Shown here: piece by piece, positions 8,100-16,057 of the stretch
Position numbering within the stretch: the stretch's first letter is position 1
Layout: every line of letters begins with the position of its first letter
Assembly: GCA_029560815.1 (NCBI GenBank)
Contig: JAKQKF010000284.1
Span: forward strand, 1-27,581
Direction: 5' to 3'
Source: a bacterium
Lineage (GTDB): Bacteria > KSB1 > UBA2214
DNA: 27,581 nucleotides
Position numbers and translations under genes: made by a program
The notes under the pieces: model-generated
Told to the model about the DNA's origin: nothing
Seen by the model: the letters and a program-made list of their open reading frames with translations, nothing else
Database searches by the model: none

Positions 8100-8132
8100 G
8101 AGGCCGGATCCGATTCGGCCTCTCTTTCTTTT
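8100..8132 (+). terminator. Hairpin with T-rich tail in the leader (attenuator-like)
   Basis: GAGGCCG (8100-8106) pairs perfectly with CGGCCTC (8116-8122) and is followed by TCTTTCTTTT. The orientation fits termination of plus-strand transcripts from the promoter at 8057. It lies only about 10 bases past the predicted start, so it is either an attenuator or a very short transcript end. An attenuation trigger (leader peptide or ligand) is not evident. Confidence 0.45.
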
Positions 8133-8187
8133 GGGGATGGAATCCGGTTACGGCCGGGAGACCGGTGGGTGGTTTAATCCAGCCTTT

Positions 8188-8230
8188 TGTGACCGCTATC
8201 ACCCGACATGATACCATCGCGCTGTAAACT
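8188..8230 (+). promoter_or_regulatory. Near-consensus CRP-type site plus possible -10 box
   Basis: TGTGA (8188-8192), 6 bases and TCACC (8199-8203) match 9 of 10 defined positions of the E. coli CRP consensus. A possible -10 TAAACT (8225-8230) predicts a start at 8237, putting the site centre exactly at -41.5, the class II activator position. The leader to the ATG at 8269 would be about 32 bases with a good GAGGAGG. The spacing was not fitted, but the organism's CRP-like regulator and its specificity are unknown. Confidence 0.45.
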
Positions 8231-8268
8231 ATGCTGTACTCACAACCTGAATCGTCGAGGAGGATGTA

Positions 8269-9192
8269 ATGAGAATCGATCGTTTGCTGTCGGTGACCGC
8301 CATGCTGATCGCCCTGGTCGCGATGCCCTGCCTCGCCCAGACCGTCACCCAACAGGTTGGCGCGGTTGGCAGCATTGACTGGTCCAATCAGATCCTGCGC
8401 TCAACCGGCGTTGGTTCTCCCAATCCCAACATGCCAGAGACCGCCCAGCGAGCCGGCGCTCTCGAGGCGGCCAAACGCGTCGCCCTGCGCAATCTGCTCG
8501 AGACCGTCAAGGGCATGAGTCTCGACTCGGAAACCACAGTGCGCAATTTCATGGTCGAGAATGATGTCATCGTCACGCGGGTGAACGGGGTGCTGCGCAA
8601 TTTCACCGTGGTCGACACCAAATACATGTCGACCGGCGACATCGAGGTGACCATCGAGATGCCCATATCCGGTGCTCTCGCCGATGCCTTGCTGCCCCAG
8701 CCCGCCGGTTCAAGCCTCGGTCCGGTCACCACGGCTCCTGCCACCGCCGTCTGTCCGACCTGCGGCCAGCCCTGGCCGGCGGGGCGCCCGATGCCTTCTC
8801 ACGTAACCTCCCAGCCGCAGGGCACTGCACCTGCCCCCCAGGGGAATGACGGCGCCTACACCGGCCTGGTTATCGATGCCAAGGGGATGGGGCTTCGTCC
8901 AGCCATGTCGCCCAAAATCCTTGATGAGGCGGGGGAAGAGATCTACGGCTCGAAGAACGTCAGCCGTGAATGGGCGGTGCAGATCGGCATGGTCGGCTAT
9001 GACAAGGATCTCAGCCGCGCCCGCGCCAACGAGCGGGTCACCAGCAATCCTCTCGTCGTCAAGGCCGTTCGTGTTTCCGGCGATAATAAAGCCGATGTCG
9101 TGGTAGCCGATGCCTCGGCCGCAGCGATCCGCAGTGCTGCGGCTTCGCAGAATTTCCTCGACCACTGCAAGGTGATGTTCATAGTCGATTAG
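8269..9192 (+). CDS. LPP20/FlgP-like envelope protein with embedded CxxC zinc-ribbon-like motif
   Basis: The 307-residue protein has a signal peptide (about 1-23, cleaved near CLA-Q). An LPP20/FlgP-type domain lies at about 36-135, with the helix AQRAGALEAAKRVALRNLLE and strands around GDIEVTIEMPISG. A Pro/Thr/Ala-rich linker (about 143-193) carries CPTCGQPWP (Cys162, Cys165). A C-terminal domain (about 195-307) opens with YTGLVIDAKGMGLRPAMSPK and is common in LPP20-like proteins of this type. It is probably periplasmic or bound to the outer membrane. Cys21 lies near the cleavage site but the context is not a clear lipobox. It leads the cluster, followed by the TPR-SLH lipoprotein after 33 bases. 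In Vibrio, FlgP works with FlgO/FlgT in the outer-membrane rings; here no flagellar genes are near. Confidence 0.75.
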   Translation: MRIDRLLSVTAMLIALVAMPCLAQTVTQQVGAVGSIDWSNQILRSTGVGSPNPNMPETAQRAGALEAAKRVALRNLLETVKGMSLDSETTVRNFMVENDVIVTRVNGVLRNFTVVDTKYMSTGDIEVTIEMPISGALADALLPQPAGSSLGPVTTAPATAVCPTCGQPWPAGRPMPSHVTSQPQGTAPAPQGNDGAYTGLVIDAKGMGLRPAMSPKILDEAGEEIYGSKNVSREWAVQIGMVGYDKDLSRARANERVTSNPLVVKAVRVSGDNKADVVVADASAAAIRSAAASQNFLDHCKVMFIVD

Positions 9193-9225
9193 GGTGCGCC
9201 GGGCTCATTGAATCTGGAGAATGTG

Positions 9226-10380
9226 ATGAAACCAAGATTTCTCTGTTATTGTGGGGCAGCCGTTCTTCTGCTCTTTTTGGCCGCAGGCTGCGGTCCCAAG
9301 GCCATCAAGGAGGCCTCCGTTCAGGATACCCCCGACAAACATTTCGGCCGCGGGATGTACGAGCTGGAACGCGGCAACCTGACCTCCGCCCGGTCGGAAT
9401 TCGAACGCGCTGTCGCTCTCGATCCCGAGTATGGCGAAGCCCTGTCCGGATTGGCCATGATCTCCGCCACCCAGGGGGAGTACAAGAAGGCCCATGAACT
9501 GGCTGACAAGGCGCTCGGTAAAAACGGTAAATCGGTCGAGTCTCTGGTCATCAAGGGGCGCATCCTCGCCATGGAGCGGAAGGGCGATGACTGGGTCGAG
9601 AAAGCGGCGAAGCAGTACGACAAAGCCCTCGCTGTCAATCCCTCCTCTGCCAAGGCCCTCTTTTTCAAGGGCGAGGCCTTCAAGGATGGCCTCCAGTTCG
9701 GCGAGGCGGCCAACCTCTACAGCAAGGTGATCGCCCTCAAGAGTGACTATGCCGGCCAGGCGGATCAGGCCTGGGAGCGGATGCAAAAGATTCAACGCGC
9801 CTCCCCGGGCAGCGAGGTCGGAGCCAGAATCGCCCTCATCGACGAGATCGACCGCGCTGATGTCGCTGTGCTCTTTATGGATGAGCTGAAGCTCATGGAG
9901 ATCCTCAAGACCAAACGTGCGCCCGTCTACGATACCGGCTTCAAGGCCCCGGCGGATCCGATGGCAGTGCAGACCAGCGTGACCACGCAAACCGCTGCCG
10001 TCACGGATATCGACAGCCACTGGGCCCGGAGCTGGATTAACGAGATCATCGCCGCCAGGGGCATGGAGGTTTTTCCAGACCGTACCTTCCGCCCGGATGA
10101 AAAGATCACGCGCGTCGATTATGCCATGCTTCTCCAGAATGTCCTGCTCATGGCCACCGGAGACGAGACTCTGGCCACCAGATACATCGGCCAGCCCTCC
10201 CGTTTTCCCGATGTCAACCCCACTCATTATGCCTATAACGCCGTTTGCCTGATGGTAGACCGCGGCATTATGAAGGCGGACAAGATGACAGGAGCCTTTG
10301 ATCTAAAGTCGCATGTTTCCGGCGCGGACGCCTTGCTGATCATTCGGGAGTTTCAGAACGCCATGCGTCTCGCCTTCTAG
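9226..10380 (+). CDS. TPR and S-layer-homology (SLH) domain lipoprotein
   Basis: The 384-residue protein has a lipoprotein signal with lipobox LAAGC (Cys22). About four TPR repeats span 36-190 (for example LERGNLTSARSEFERAVAL). A linker follows, then an SLH domain at about 260-308 (DIDSHWARSWINEIIAARGM, FPDRTFRPDEKITRVDYAML). A second, weaker SLH-like repeat lies at about 328-380 (FPDVNPTHYAYNAV). SLH domains usually bind secondary cell-wall polymers or peptidoglycan, so this lipoprotein could bridge the outer membrane and the wall while TPRs bind a partner. ATG at 9226 is chosen because GGAG lies 8 bases upstream and it starts the signal peptide. It is closed by a likely terminator at 10410-10444. 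Confidence 0.85.
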   Translation: MKPRFLCYCGAAVLLLFLAAGCGPKAIKEASVQDTPDKHFGRGMYELERGNLTSARSEFERAVALDPEYGEALSGLAMISATQGEYKKAHELADKALGKNGKSVESLVIKGRILAMERKGDDWVEKAAKQYDKALAVNPSSAKALFFKGEAFKDGLQFGEAANLYSKVIALKSDYAGQADQAWERMQKIQRASPGSEVGARIALIDEIDRADVAVLFMDELKLMEILKTKRAPVYDTGFKAPADPMAVQTSVTTQTAAVTDIDSHWARSWINEIIAARGMEVFPDRTFRPDEKITRVDYAMLLQNVLLMATGDETLATRYIGQPSRFPDVNPTHYAYNAVCLMVDRGIMKADKMTGAFDLKSHVSGADALLIIREFQNAMRLAF

Positions 10381-10409
10381 TCCTTGTTATATCCCGGATT
10401 CTTCCAGGG

Positions 10410-10449
10410 AAAGGTGAGCGATGCGATCGATCCCGCTCACCTTTCTTGT
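10410..10449 (+). terminator. Likely terminator between the SLH lipoprotein and the FlgT-like gene
   Basis: An 11-bp perfect stem, AAAGGTGAGCG (10410-10420) with CGCTCACCTTT (10434-10444), is followed by a short T-rich stretch (CTTGT). The loop contains GATCGATC. It implies that the FlgT-like gene at 10500 may have its own promoter or depend on readthrough. Confidence 0.6.
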
Positions 10450-10499
10450 ACCTGAGCCTGTGAACCGCGGTGTTTATCCACAGAAGTGAGGAGTACTCC

Positions 10500-11726
10500 T
10501 TGAACAGAAAAATCCTGCTCATCCTTGGCATTGGCCTCCTGTGGTGGAGCCCCTTGCTTTCGCAGGCACCCGCCGGAGGCACCCAGGTCGAAGCGGCCGG
10601 CTTCGGGGCTATCACTTTCAATGACGTTCCGGCTGCGCGTGATCGCGCGCTCGACGATGCCAAGCGCAAGGCCGTGGAGTACGTCCTGGGCACGGTCATC
10701 GACGCCCAGACCCGCGTTGAAAATTATCAGGTGATGGAAGACCGCATTCTCTCCTGGACTAGGGGCTATGTGCGCACGTTCAGAATCCTGGGTGAGGGCA
10801 AGAACGGCGAGGATATGTATGAAGTAAAGATACTCGCCACGGTTGATCAGACCAGCATGGCCAGGGATGTAGAGGCCGTCCAGAATCTCATTCAGAGCAT
10901 GGGCAATCCGCGCGTCATGTTCATCATCGATGAGCAGAATATCGGCGCAGCTCAGGATCGCTATCACTATTTCGAGGTTGACGTCACGGTCTCCGAGACC
11001 ACTCTGATGAACAAATTCCTCGAAAAGAGTTTTCAGGTCGTCGACCCCGCGGTCGTCCGTCAGAACCGGGAGCGGGATGCGGTCGTCGCCGCCATCAACG
11101 GCGATCCCAAGGCGGCCGCTGCCATCGGGGCCGCCCTCGAAGCTGAAGTGGTCGTCACCGGCAAGGCTATGGCCAAAGTGGCTACCGGCATCAATCTCGG
11201 CGGCATGAAATCATGCCAGGCCAGCCTCACCGCCCGGGTTATTGATGCCGATGTCGGCACGGTCATCGCTTCCGCCAGCAAAACCGCTGCCTACCCTCAT
11301 ATCGATGAACTGGTGGGAGGGAGCAAGGCGATCGAAAAAGCCGCCAACCTGCTCGGCGACGAGCTGATCGCAAAAATCCTCGACAAATGGCAGAGCCGGG
11401 TCTACAGCGCCAATACCGTCAAACTGCTCGTAACCGGCATCACCAGCTACAGCGAGGCCGCCAATTTCCGCGGCGCCCTCGGCTATGCCGCCCGTGGTAT
11501 CAAATCGGTCAACCAGCGCAATCTCGCCGGTTCCACGGCCGAATACGATGTGCAAATCCAGGGCAACGCGGACCAGCTCGCCCGTGAGCTCGACGGACGG
11601 GAACTGAAGGACTATGCCCTCTCCGTGCTCAGTGTCACTGCCAACAAGATCACGATCAGGCTCGCTCATCTCCAAATGCCCGAAACGGAGATGGATTCAG
11701 AACCTGATTCCTCTGTGGTGGAGTAA
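10500..11726 (+). CDS. LPP20/FlgT-like envelope protein with C-terminal DUF2066-like domain
   Basis: The 408-residue protein begins with a signal peptide (about 1-22, LLILGIGLLWWSPLLSQ). An LPP20/FlgT-N-like domain (about 30-120) contains AARDRALDDAKRKAVEYVLG, the characteristic helix. A middle domain (about 137-300) resembles the CsgG/FlgT middle fold (VVDPAVVRQNRERDAVVAA, then EAEVVVTGKAMAK). A final domain (about 305-390) has the pattern of DUF2066-like proteins. I chose TTG at 10500 because GAGGAG lies about 6 bases upstream; the GTG at 10470 has no ribosome site. It is followed after 47 bases by the CsgG-like gene, so the two probably work together at the outer membrane. The domain naming is by pattern and rests on weak similarity for the last domain. 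Confidence 0.75.
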   Translation: MNRKILLILGIGLLWWSPLLSQAPAGGTQVEAAGFGAITFNDVPAARDRALDDAKRKAVEYVLGTVIDAQTRVENYQVMEDRILSWTRGYVRTFRILGEGKNGEDMYEVKILATVDQTSMARDVEAVQNLIQSMGNPRVMFIIDEQNIGAAQDRYHYFEVDVTVSETTLMNKFLEKSFQVVDPAVVRQNRERDAVVAAINGDPKAAAAIGAALEAEVVVTGKAMAKVATGINLGGMKSCQASLTARVIDADVGTVIASASKTAAYPHIDELVGGSKAIEKAANLLGDELIAKILDKWQSRVYSANTVKLLVTGITSYSEAANFRGALGYAARGIKSVNQRNLAGSTAEYDVQIQGNADQLARELDGRELKDYALSVLSVTANKITIRLAHLQMPETEMDSEPDSSVVE

Positions 11727-11773
11727 CCGGGACGGAAAGCTGGCGGGCAAACAGGGAAAGAGAGGAGTTCTGC

Positions 11774-12700
11774 ATGGGCAAATCCTTAAAAGGTCACGCA
11801 GCAGTCGCGCTCCTGCTGCTTATGACAGCCATTGGGGGGCTGATGGCGCAGACCCCGGTCATGAAAAAACGCGTTGCGGTCTTTACCTTTGAAGACAAGA
11901 CCAGCCACAAAAACCGCTGGTGGAGCGGCCAGTCGGTCGGTGAAGGCATGGCCGATATGCTTATCACCGAACTGGTCAAGAGTGGACGCTATCAGGTCCT
12001 CGAACGAAAGGAGCTCAACCGGGTCATGGAGGAGCAGTCCCTTGGCCTCTCCGGCGCTGTTACCCAGGAGAGCGCCGCCAAAGTCGGGCAGCTGCTGGGT
12101 GTCGATCTGGCTGTCATCGGAGCGGTCACTGAATTCGGCTGGTCAGAAGATAATATGGGGGGCAGCCTGAATCAAAAGGGGCTCGGTCTGGGCCTTAAAA
12201 CGACCGCCGCCACCGTGGCTGTCGACGTTCGCATGGTGAATACCTCCACCGGCGAGATTCTCGCCGCCGAAAATGTTCGTAAAAAAGAGTCCAAAAAAGG
12301 ACTCGCCCTCAGTTCCAAAGAGTTTGATTTTGAAAATCGGGACAAATTTGACGAATCGATCGCCGGCAAGGCAACCCGAGCCGCCATCGACGAAATCGTC
12401 AGCAAAATCGATGTCAATACCGCCGGCATCGTCTGGCAGGCCAAAGTCATCAAGGCCGACGCTGAGGTTTATATCAATGCGGGCGCTTCCGCCGGGCTCG
12501 TGCCCGGTCAACGGCTGCTCGTCTTCCGGCCGGGGGAGGAACTGATCGACCCCGACAGCGGCATCTCGCTCGGTTCCGAGGAGAGCCAGTTGGGCATCAT
12601 CGAGATCGTCAACAACACCGTCGGCAACGGCAGGGCCTCCGTTTGCAAAATTATCAGCGGCAGCGGATTTCAGCGCAACGATATCGTGCGGTTGAAATAG
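11774..12700 (+). CDS. CsgG-family outer-membrane assembly protein with FlgT-C-like domain
   Basis: The 308-residue protein has a signal peptide (about 1-26). A CsgG/TolB-N-like domain at about 30-212 shows RVAVFTFEDKT, then GMADMLITELVKSGRYQVLE and the region AAKVGQLLGVDLAVIGAVTE. A C-terminal domain (about 218-308) ends GFQRNDIVRLK and resembles the FlgT C-terminal/SH3-like domain, with DAEVYINAGASAGLVPGQRL. CsgG itself is a lipoprotein pore for curli subunits; this protein lacks the lipobox Cys and no curli genes are nearby. A FlgT/FlgO-like structural role is as likely as a channel. AGAGGAG precedes the ATG. The FecR gene follows after 85 bases. Confidence 0.85.
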   Translation: MGKSLKGHAAVALLLLMTAIGGLMAQTPVMKKRVAVFTFEDKTSHKNRWWSGQSVGEGMADMLITELVKSGRYQVLERKELNRVMEEQSLGLSGAVTQESAAKVGQLLGVDLAVIGAVTEFGWSEDNMGGSLNQKGLGLGLKTTAATVAVDVRMVNTSTGEILAAENVRKKESKKGLALSSKEFDFENRDKFDESIAGKATRAAIDEIVSKIDVNTAGIVWQAKVIKADAEVYINAGASAGLVPGQRLLVFRPGEELIDPDSGISLGSEESQLGIIEIVNNTVGNGRASVCKIISGSGFQRNDIVRLK

Positions 12701-12785
12701 CAGCGACTTGCTGCGCCTCCGAACGGGCGCCTGACCGCTCGAAAAGCCTGCTTGTGACCCGGACCCAAGTCAAGGGGAGATACCC

Positions 12786-13553
12786 ATGTTCGGCTTTTGC
12801 AGAATACTGTCAATCCGCTCCAGATCGACTGCGGCGCTTGCTGCTGCTGTTCTGGTCTTCACTGTCACGCCGGCCACAGCCGAAAAAGTGGGGACGATAA
12901 CCTTTCTGCTCGGCGCCCGGGGAGACATCCAGGTCAAACCTGCTAAAAGCGAAGTCTGGTCTCCAGCCAGACTTAAAGCCCCGGTTATGGACGGCGATAT
13001 GGTCAAGACTCTCGTCGAATCCCGCTGCGAAATCACCCTGACGGACGGGACGATCATCCGCATCGGCGAGAACAGCAGCTTCTATTTTGTCGATGTCAAT
13101 CTTAAAAGACAAACCCGCCAGCTCAAGGCGGAACTGCCGCAGGGCGAAAGCTGGATCAATGCCTCGACCGCCAAACCGGGTAAAAAGGATTTTCAGCTCA
13201 AGGCGCCGACAGCGGTCTGCGCGATCCGGGGAACCATCTACAGCGTGACCGCTGACAGCGCCACCACCTGCAAGGTTTACGATGGCAAGGTCGATGTCGG
13301 CCCTGTGACCTCCTGGAGCACCTCCATGCCCCGGGAACCTCGCGGCGGCCCCCCGCGGCAGGTGCAGGGCCCGGTGCAAGTCGCCGGCCCCTTTCAGGTA
13401 ACTCTCGAGGAGTGGCAGCAAATCGTCCGCGGACAGCAGATCGTCGTGCGCAAGGATGGCAAATTTGCCAAGTCACTCTTCGACCAGCAGGCGGATTCTA
13501 CCGATGAATGGGTGAAATGGAACAAGGAACTCGACGCAAAGGCAAAAAAGTAG
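12786..13553 (+). CDS. Secreted FecR-domain protein (first of two)
   Basis: The 255-residue protein has an N-terminal signal sequence (about 1-32, cleaved near ATA-E). A FecR domain at about 36-180 has VMDGDMVKTLVESRCEITLT, DGTIIRIGENSSF and LKAPTAVCAIRGTIYSV, all typical. A Pro/Arg-rich stretch (about 180-200) and a basic tail follow. Classical FecR is an anti-sigma factor spanning the inner membrane and paired with FecI and a TonB-dependent receptor. This protein has no such partner and no cytoplasmic anti-sigma segment, so it is best read as a periplasmic binding or structural module. GGGGAG lies 5 bases before the ATG. It ends the CsgG cluster, with the AI-2E gene starting 4 bases later. 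Confidence 0.85.
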   Translation: MFGFCRILSIRSRSTAALAAAVLVFTVTPATAEKVGTITFLLGARGDIQVKPAKSEVWSPARLKAPVMDGDMVKTLVESRCEITLTDGTIIRIGENSSFYFVDVNLKRQTRQLKAELPQGESWINASTAKPGKKDFQLKAPTAVCAIRGTIYSVTADSATTCKVYDGKVDVGPVTSWSTSMPREPRGGPPRQVQGPVQVAGPFQVTLEEWQQIVRGQQIVVRKDGKFAKSLFDQQADSTDEWVKWNKELDAKAKK

Positions 13554-13557
13554 CGTG

Positions 13558-14784
13558 ATGGACTATAATCGATCAAAATACGACCCCTTCGAGATCCTCT
13601 TTATCGTATTTCTGGCCCTGCTGCTGGCCATGTTCTTTTACGCCTTGCGTCTCACCCTGATTCCGCCGCTGCTGGCCCTCATTCTCATCGCCGTTCTGGC
13701 TCCCTTGCACAAAAATCCCCTGGCCAGGAACCTTCTGGTCGTGGTGATTGTGGTCTTTCTTTTCTGGTTCATCCGCGATACCCTGGACATCCTGACCCCC
13801 TTTGCGATCGCTTTCGGCCTGGCCTATCTTTTTGACCCCCTGGTCACCCGGCTGGAGCGCAGGAACGTGCCGCGCCTGCTCAGTGTCAGCATTATTGTCT
13901 TTCTCAGCTTGGGCGCTTTTATCCTGATCATGATTCTCTCGGTGCCGAGAATCATCAGCGAAATTGGCAATATGGTCTCCTTCGTCATGGGGCTGCCTCC
14001 CAAGATCGGTGAGTGGATCAACACCGGCGGGGTCGCTATCTTTGGTGATACCCAGGAGGAGGTGGCCAAGATCCAGGAGATCCTCAATCGCGAGGTGCCG
14101 CACCGCCTTGCCAAAATTTCGGATCTGCTCATCCAGAAGGTGATCGAGTTCACCCAGGGACTGCCCCATATTTTCCCCAAGCTGCTCTATCTGATCCTGA
14201 CGCCGTTTCTCTTTTTCTATCTCCTCAAGGATTTCCACAAAGTGCGGCGCTGGATCCTTGAACTGCTGCCGATCGAGACCAGCTGGGTGGTGCGGGAATA
14301 TGTGGAAAAGGTTGATTCCATCATTTCGGGCTTTTTCAGGGGACAGTTCATCGTCTGCTTGCTGGTGGGCATTCTGACCACTCTGCTCCTGCTTCTCTTC
14401 CGGGTCGAATATGCCCTCCTGATCGGCATCATGGCCGGCGCCCTCAATATCATTCCCTATGTCGGCCTGGCCATCACCCTTTTCGTCGGACTGCTGACCG
14501 CTGTCGCCAGCCCAGATCCGCTCATGACCAGCCTGAAGGTGATCATCGCTGTTGAGAGCATCCGCATCCTCGAGAATTCTGTACTCTCGCCGCGCATTGT
14601 CGGCAACCGCGTCGGGCTGCACCCGGTCTGGGTGATCTTTTCAATTCTGATCTGCGCCCATTTTCTTGGCTTTGTCGGCCTGATCTTCGCCGTTCCGCTC
14701 GCCGCTTCGTTGAAGATTTTCATCTCTGTGGGCATGCACTCCTACCGGCGCAAAATCTGGCGACGCAAACGCAATGAAAATTAG
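13558..14784 (+). CDS. AI-2E family (PerM/YdiK-like) membrane transporter
   Basis: The 408-residue protein has about eight membrane helices, two early ones before residue 75 and the rest in the family order. A soluble helical region at about 140-215 is typical of PerM-type proteins. Signatures include LIGIMAGALNIIPYVGL and NSVLSPRIVGNRVGLHPVWV, which are the best conserved parts of the family. It sits in the inner membrane; proposed substrates range from autoinducer-2 to sodium or unknown small molecules, and none is shown here. ATG at 13558 or GTG at 13555 could be the start, and the ribosome site is weak for both. It overlaps the DUF512 gene by 11 bases, so the two are likely coupled. Confidence 0.9.
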   Translation: MDYNRSKYDPFEILFIVFLALLLAMFFYALRLTLIPPLLALILIAVLAPLHKNPLARNLLVVVIVVFLFWFIRDTLDILTPFAIAFGLAYLFDPLVTRLERRNVPRLLSVSIIVFLSLGAFILIMILSVPRIISEIGNMVSFVMGLPPKIGEWINTGGVAIFGDTQEEVAKIQEILNREVPHRLAKISDLLIQKVIEFTQGLPHIFPKLLYLILTPFLFFYLLKDFHKVRRWILELLPIETSWVVREYVEKVDSIISGFFRGQFIVCLLVGILTTLLLLLFRVEYALLIGIMAGALNIIPYVGLAITLFVGLLTAVASPDPLMTSLKVIIAVESIRILENSVLSPRIVGNRVGLHPVWVIFSILICAHFLGFVGLIFAVPLAASLKIFISVGMHSYRRKIWRRKRNEN

Positions 14785-16057
14785 CGTTGTGCAACCGGAT
14801 AGCCTGGCTGCCAGGCTGGGCCTGCAGCCGGGTGATGATATTGTCGCCATCGATGGCAAAGATATCCGCGATCCCATCGACTTCCAGTTCTACTCGGCGG
14901 AAGAGGGCTACACCATGCACCTGCGCCGCGGCGAGCACATATGGAATGTGCCTGTCGCGCCGGAAGAGAGCGGCTGGCTCGGGGTTGAATTTGCCGAAAT
15001 GGAGTACCGCTCCTGCGGCAACCACTGCGTCTTTTGCTTTGTCGATCAGAATCCCCGCGGACTGCGCAAATCGCTCTATTTCAAGGATGAGGACTACCGC
15101 CTCTCCTTTCTCTATGGCAACTATGTCACCCTAACCAATCTATCACGCAGCCAGCTGGAACGCATCGTCGAACAGCGCCTTTCGCCGCTCTATATTTCCG
15201 TTCACAGCACGGAAGACGATCTGCGCCGCAGGATGCTCGGCTTGCGCAGAAACGACCGGCTGCTCGAAAAGATCGATTTTCTGGCCAGGGGCGGCATCGA
15301 ACTACACGCCCAGATCGTGCTCTGCCCTGACTGGAATGACGGCGAACATCTTGAACGGACTCTGGCCGACCTCTCCAGCTTCTTCCCGGCGGTCCAATCC
15401 GTCGCGGTCGTTCCCCTCGGACTCACCGGTCACCGCGAAGGTCTGACCACGCTGCGTGCCATCACTGCCGCAGAAGCGGCCGCCCTCCTCAACCGGCAGA
15501 AGCGCTGGGAAAAGGAGTTCCGCACCCGCCTGGGCATTGCTTTCGTTTACCTGGCGGATGAGTTTTATCTGCTCGCCGGCGCGCCTCTGCCCGCGGCTTC
15601 GCGCTATGACGATTTCCCCCAGATCGAAAACGGGGTCGGCATGACCCGCGCCTTTCTGAACCGATTTGCAAGGCAGAAATACCGCTTTCCGCGCGAAGTT
15701 AAACCCGTCAGGGTGACAATCGCAACGGGTGAACTCGCCGCCCCCGTCCTGGCCGACCGGATCCTGCCCGTCCTCAACACCGTCAAGGGAGTGCAGGCCG
15801 AACTCATCCCGATCCGAAATCGATTCTTTGGCGGCAAGGTCACGGTCTCCGGACTTGTCACCGGCGGGGATATCATCGAAGGGCTGCGCAGCCGGACGCG
15901 GCCCGATCTGATCATGATTCCACCCAACTGCCGCAACGGCGACGGCCTCTTTCTGGATGGCCTCGATGTCGAGGAGCTTGCTGCAGCCCTGAAGAGGCCT
16001 ATTCTGGCACCGCAGGAGAGTTTTGCAGAGTTGTTTACCTATTTGAAGAGAATATGA
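14774..16057 (+). CDS. DUF512 protein: PDZ plus radical-SAM-type FeS protein
   Basis: The 427-residue protein starts with a PDZ-like domain (about 1-65, LAARLGLQPGDDIVAIDGKD). A radical-SAM-type cluster motif C-x3-C-x2-C follows (Cys81, Cys85, Cys88 in YRSCGNHCVFCFVDQNP). The barrel and DUF512 region continue to the end, with YISVHSTEDDLRRRMLG and VVPLGLTGHREGL. This is the widespread but functionally uncharacterised TIGR03279/DUF512 family. It is cytosolic and usually near der, as here, where the stop overlaps the der start by 4 bases (ATGA). The neighbour suggests a role linked to ribosome biogenesis or its regulation, but this is inference. Confidence 0.9.
   Translation: MKISVVQPDSLAARLGLQPGDDIVAIDGKDIRDPIDFQFYSAEEGYTMHLRRGEHIWNVPVAPEESGWLGVEFAEMEYRSCGNHCVFCFVDQNPRGLRKSLYFKDEDYRLSFLYGNYVTLTNLSRSQLERIVEQRLSPLYISVHSTEDDLRRRMLGLRRNDRLLEKIDFLARGGIELHAQIVLCPDWNDGEHLERTLADLSSFFPAVQSVAVVPLGLTGHREGLTTLRAITAAEAAALLNRQKRWEKEFRTRLGIAFVYLADEFYLLAGAPLPAASRYDDFPQIENGVGMTRAFLNRFARQKYRFPREVKPVRVTIATGELAAPVLADRILPVLNTVKGVQAELIPIRNRFFGGKVTVSGLVTGGDIIEGLRSRTRPDLIMIPPNCRNGDGLFLDGLDVEELAAALKRPILAPQESFAELFTYLKRI

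Noticed and set aside
9205..10227. A 340-residue minus-strand frame opposite the TPR-SLH lipoprotein gene
   Set aside because: Shadow frame. The plus-strand protein has a lipobox, TPRs and SLH motifs.
13573..14622. A 349-residue minus-strand frame opposite the AI-2E gene, very rich in Asp, Gln and Glu
   Set aside because: The composition is what antisense of hydrophobic-helix codons gives. The AI-2E protein on the plus strand has clear family motifs.
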